42,830 nt of DNA from Azohydromonas caseinilytica. Lineage in GTDB: Bacteria; Pseudomonadota; Gammaproteobacteria; Burkholderiales; Burkholderiaceae_C. This document shows, piece after piece, positions 39,962-42,830 of this stretch. The translations under genes were made by a program, and so were the position numbers. The stretch covers positions 1-42,830 of the forward strand of contig NZ_JABBFW010000038.1 in the NCBI RefSeq assembly GCF_012927045.1, read 5' to 3'. Under the pieces are notes generated by a model. The model was not told the origin of the DNA. It searched no databases and saw only the letters and a list, made by a program, of their open reading frames with translations. Numbering within the stretch: position 1 is the first letter of the stretch; every line of letters starts with the position of its first letter.

Positions 39962-41321
39962 AGTGAGGAGCGCCGCGGAGGCGGACATCGTGATCCTGGG
40001 CGCCGGCCCGGCCGCGCTGATGCTGGCCCTGGCGCTGCGGCGCCTGGGACTGCAGCCGCTGGTGATCGGCCGGCCGCGGCTGCAGCCGGCGGTGGAGGGC
40101 CTGTCGCACCGGGCGGCCCAAGGGCTGCGGCAGTTGGGCTGCGACACCGCGCTGGCGCTGGCCGGCGCGCCCTGGCGGCGGCTGTCGAGCTGGGCCGGCG
40201 CGCAGGTGGAGATGAACGGCGAGTTCATCGTCGAGCGCCAAGCCTTCGACGCCGCGCTGGCCCGGGACGCGCGGCAGGCCGGCGTGGCGCTGCAAGACGG
40301 GCGAGTGCGGCAGGCCGAGCACCGCGGGCCGGGCGACTGGCGCATCCATTGGGAAAATGCCCCAGGCGTACCGCGCATGACGACGGCGCGCTTCGTGGTG
40401 GAGAGCCGGGGGCGCAGCGCGCCCAAGTGGGCGCCGGACCGCTACGCCGGCGCGCCGGCGCTGGCATTGACGCGCGCCTTCCGCACCCAGCGGCGCGGCC
40501 GGCGCAGCACCTTCACCGAATCCTTTGCCGACGGCTGGGCCTGGGGCACGCTGGACGCCGACGGCGCCGCCACGGTGCAGCTCGTCATGCAGCCGCAGCG
40601 CCTGAAGGCGCAGGGCGGCGATGCGGACGCGGCGCATGCCGCGGCCCTGGCGCGGCTGTCCGCCACGCACGCGCTGCTGGGCCCGCTGCAGCCGGCGGGT
40701 GACATCGGCGTGCGCGGCATCCAGACCGTCTGGCGCGGCGCGTGCGGCCTCGAGGACGGGCTGCGCGTGGGCGATGCAGCCTACACCTGCGACCCGCTGT
40801 CGGGCCACGGCCTGTTCGAGGCCCTGTCCGGCGCCCTGGCCACCGCGCCGACGATCCGCACGCTGCTGCAGCGCCCGGCGCTGGCGACGCTGGCCCGTGG
40901 CTATCACGAGGACCGTATCCGGCAGATCTTCCTGGAGCGGCTGCGCACGGCGGCCGGGCATTACGCGGCCGAGACGCGCTGGGCCGGTGAACCGTTCTGG
41001 CGCGGTGTGCACGCGCTCGGCCACATACCGTTGCTGAGCCCGGCGCCGCAGCCGCCAGCCGGTGCGGCTTTCGTGAGCCAGCCGGTGGTGGAGGACGGCT
41101 TCATCGTCGAGCGGCGCGTGGTGCGCACGCCGGAGCACCCGCGCGGGGTGCGCTTCCTCGGCGGGATCGAGCTGCCGCGCCTGCACGAGGCGCTGCAGGC
41201 CGGCCCGGCCGAGCCCGACCTGCCGCAGCTCGCCCGGCAGCTCGGCGGCGCGCCGGACGCGGTGCGGCAGGCGCTGCACTGGCTGCGCGCGCACCGGCTC
41301 GACCGCACAGCCGCCGCTTGA
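39954..41321 (+). CDS. qhpG: FAD-dependent tryptophan monooxygenase for CTQ formation
   Basis: The 455-residue flavoprotein has an N-terminal Rossmann fold with GAGPAALMLALALRR at about 16-30 and the second FAD motif VGDAAYTCDPLSGHGLFEALS, as in group A hydroxylases. QhpG puts two hydroxyl groups on the QhpC tryptophan, the first step of quinone formation. The C-terminal part (about 365-455) is the extra region typical of QhpG. It is the last gene of the operon and is followed by a hairpin. The ATG at 39954 lies inside the end of qhpE. Confidence 0.92.
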   Translation: MPEVRSAAEADIVILGAGPAALMLALALRRLGLQPLVIGRPRLQPAVEGLSHRAAQGLRQLGCDTALALAGAPWRRLSSWAGAQVEMNGEFIVERQAFDAALARDARQAGVALQDGRVRQAEHRGPGDWRIHWENAPGVPRMTTARFVVESRGRSAPKWAPDRYAGAPALALTRAFRTQRRGRRSTFTESFADGWAWGTLDADGAATVQLVMQPQRLKAQGGDADAAHAAALARLSATHALLGPLQPAGDIGVRGIQTVWRGACGLEDGLRVGDAAYTCDPLSGHGLFEALSGALATAPTIRTLLQRPALATLARGYHEDRIRQIFLERLRTAAGHYAAETRWAGEPFWRGVHALGHIPLLSPAPQPPAGAAFVSQPVVEDGFIVERRVVRTPEHPRGVRFLGGIELPRLHEALQAGPAEPDLPQLARQLGGAPDAVRQALHWLRAHRLDRTAAA

Positions 41322-41384
41322 GGCGGGCGGATGACGCGACGGGCGCCACGGCCCGCACGCGCCGCGCCTTCGCCACCGCCGTGA

Positions 41385-41411
41385 GCCTATTGCTTCTTGG
41401 AGGCAATAGGC
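41385..41411 (+). terminator. Hairpin after the qhp operon
   Basis: GCCTATTGC (41385-41393) and GCAATAGGC (41403-41411) form a perfect 9-bp stem with a 9-base loop, followed by CGCTTGCATTTTC. It lies 64 bases after qhpG. The stem is strong, the T run short (four). Confidence 0.65.
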
Positions 41412-42043
41412 CGCTTGCATTTTCAATGGTTATTTAATTGGAGCGGCAAGCGGCCAGTAGTTTCGATTATCGACCAATGCCGGAATTTCGTTTTCCTTGG
41501 TTTGGTCCAGGATTGCGGAAGCGACGGGAAAATCATTCTCCACTTATCGCGTTGGCCTTGATAATTTTGGTGATGTTGAACCAAAGTGTGAGTTAAGTAA
41601 TAAAAAAACTCCGTTTACCTCTCTGAAGTGTTGGTCGGTAAAGCCTTGCGGGTTCGGGCCGGCAGCATTCCGACACCATCTCATGCGCCAAGATTCTGAA
41701 AGTTTAGGTCAAAATCCGTGATTGGTTTCACGACCTGTGGCGTGAAAAAGGGTGGACGTGCGGCGGCGGCTTAACGGCTTGCCGTCATTGCATTGCGGCT
41801 GCGTGCCGCAGGCGTTGTGCATCCTGTAACACCTCCCTTTCATTTTGGCCGGGCTCGGTCGAAATGCGGGCATATCCCCATGAGTTTCTGGAGCTTGAAA
41901 GCGTCGGGCGGGAGTATGGCGCGGGCATTTCGTGCCTGAGGCTGTACCCATCCTGGCTTTTCGGCGGACGAAATAAATAATCGTTCCCGGCTTGTCCTTC
42001 CCGGATCGGCCTGGGCAGTCTTTGGTCTGAATTTACTGACACC
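41412..42043. other. AT-richer non-coding spacer
   Basis: The stretch 41420-41720 is markedly more AT-rich than the rest of the window, including a run of seven A. One open frame (41497-41721) has no ribosome binding site and an unlikely composition, and I do not call it. A hairpin-like CGGCTGCGTGCCG lies near 41800. Nothing else is seen. The composition suggests DNA of separate origin or a large promoter region for the lipoprotein gene. Confidence 0.4.
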
Positions 42044-42664
42044 ATGCAATCCAAGATCCGGCACAAGAACATCGCACTGCTTTCCGCGCTCGCGATGGCC
42101 ACCCTTCTGAGCGCCTGTGGTGGCGGCGATTCCGAGGCTCAGGCGCAGGCCGCGATGTCGGATACGGAAAATGCCGTGGAGATTGCCGCCGAGGTAACGC
42201 CCACCTCCGCCGGTACCTGGACGAAATTGGCGGACGAGGGCGGTTATTTCGCGCTGGGCCGCAGCCGCTACGTGCGCTTCGGCACGGGCACGCAATGGGT
42301 GGGCAAATACATTCTCGGTACCGTGACCTGCAGCGTCGCGACCTTCGGTGCCGATCCCGCCCCCGGCATCCGCAAGCAGTGTGATCACTACACCGAGTCC
42401 GTTTCGGCCCCCGCGCCGACCACCGGCTCGGCGCTGCTGAGCTGGAGCGCGCCCTCGGGCAGTGTCGCCGGCTACCGCGTGTATTACGGCACCTCGCCGC
42501 AGGCCTATAACCAGCCCAAGGGCTCCGGGCTGTACGTCACCAACACCACCTATTCCATCCCGTCCTTGCCCGGCGGCAAGACCTACTATTTCGCGGTGAC
42601 CTCGGTCGATGCCTCCGGCAAGGAAAGCGCTTATTCGGCCGAAGCCACCAAGAAGATTCCCTGA
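42044..42664 (+). CDS. Lipoprotein with a fibronectin type III domain
   Basis: The 206-residue protein has a lipoprotein signal ending at LLSAC (Cys25) and a low-complexity spacer. Next is a compact domain with WTKLADEGGYFALGRSRYVR and paired cysteines (TCSVATF, KQCDHYT), as found in secreted Burkholderiales proteins. A C-terminal fibronectin type III domain (about 118-205) reads GSALLSWSAPSGSVAGYRVY to YYFAVTSVDASGKESAYS. It should be anchored in the outer membrane and bind another protein or a polysaccharide. No operon partner is seen. No clear ribosome binding site. Confidence 0.82.
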   Translation: MQSKIRHKNIALLSALAMATLLSACGGGDSEAQAQAAMSDTENAVEIAAEVTPTSAGTWTKLADEGGYFALGRSRYVRFGTGTQWVGKYILGTVTCSVATFGADPAPGIRKQCDHYTESVSAPAPTTGSALLSWSAPSGSVAGYRVYYGTSPQAYNQPKGSGLYVTNTTYSIPSLPGGKTYYFAVTSVDASGKESAYSAEATKKIP

Positions 42665-42830
42665 ATTCCAGGGCGGGAGGCTGTTTCCAGGGCTGCGCCG
42701 GATCTAGGAGCGTGGGCGGCAGAGTTTTCGGAGGCTACCCAGCGCGCCGAGGTTCAAGTCCTGCCGCGGTATCGCAATGAACGCGGTCTTGGCTGCGTCT
42801 GACGGCGATCGGTGAAGGACTGCGCTGGTG
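42665..42830. other. Window end, no gene called
   Basis: The last 166 bases contain no supported gene. A minus-strand frame running off the end and stopping near 42704 is open but too short to judge. Confidence 0.3.

Noticed and set aside
41497-41721. 74-codon frame in the AT-rich spacer
   Set aside because: No ribosome binding site, unlikely residue pattern, no family.

Overview
The window is high-GC DNA with gene content and gene families typical of a betaproteobacterium of the order Burkholderiales: AAHS-type aromatic-acid transport with a BoxR regulator, a TrfA-type replication initiator, a TorF-family porin, and a complete quinohemoprotein amine dehydrogenase (QHNDH) locus. A TrfA-type initiator, an iteron-rich origin and a parAB-parS locus lie together in the first quarter, so the molecule is most likely a chromid or megaplasmid rather than the main chromosome. 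This is inferred from gene content only.

Layout. (1) 1-3.5 kb: the end of an aromatic-acid MFS transporter faces a frameshifted boxR (benzoyl-CoA-sensing repressor). Upstream of boxR is an orphan promoter with FNR-like and TGCA elements that now reads into a 35-codon remnant, a long hairpin and an Aer-like chemoreceptor. (2) 3.7-6.8 kb: an hsp20-lon pair behind a sigma32-like promoter. (3) 6.8-12.0 kb: replication and partition module with parB-parA, three parS-like palindromes, and about 2 kb of non-coding origin holding two perfect DnaA boxes, a repeated 11-mer unwinding-element candidate and about 20 iterons in both orientations. It continues with trfA, a LexA box and two tiny genes. (4) 12.0-20.3 kb: a six-gene minus-strand operon, hybrid kinase > cheR > cheB > response-regulator kinase > RsbQ-like hydrolase > PAS hybrid kinase, with every junction overlapping or within 16 bases. 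(5) 20.5-30.4 kb: assorted genes (CtaG-like, AI-2E family, cupin, Gly/Ser-rich secreted protein, O-methyltransferase, amrS-amrB, MFS efflux, AraC regulators). (6) 30.5-41.4 kb: amine oxidation island with TorF porin, divergent qhpR and qhpADCBFEG. (7) 41.4-42.8 kb: an AT-richer spacer and a fibronectin-type lipoprotein.

How the genes work together. The qhp operon encodes the three QHNDH subunits (A, C, B) and the machinery that builds the cross-linked, quinone-containing gamma subunit: QhpD (thioether cross-links), QhpG (Trp hydroxylation), QhpE (leader cleavage) and QhpF (export). A repeated GCCG-TTT-GATA element with a 31-base period occurs both before qhpA and before the porin gene, which suggests one regulon. 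The kinase operon looks like an RsbQ/PAS small-molecule sensing module wired to histidine kinases and receptor-type methylation enzymes. The origin module carries what appears to be an SOS-controlled small gene directly after the initiator.
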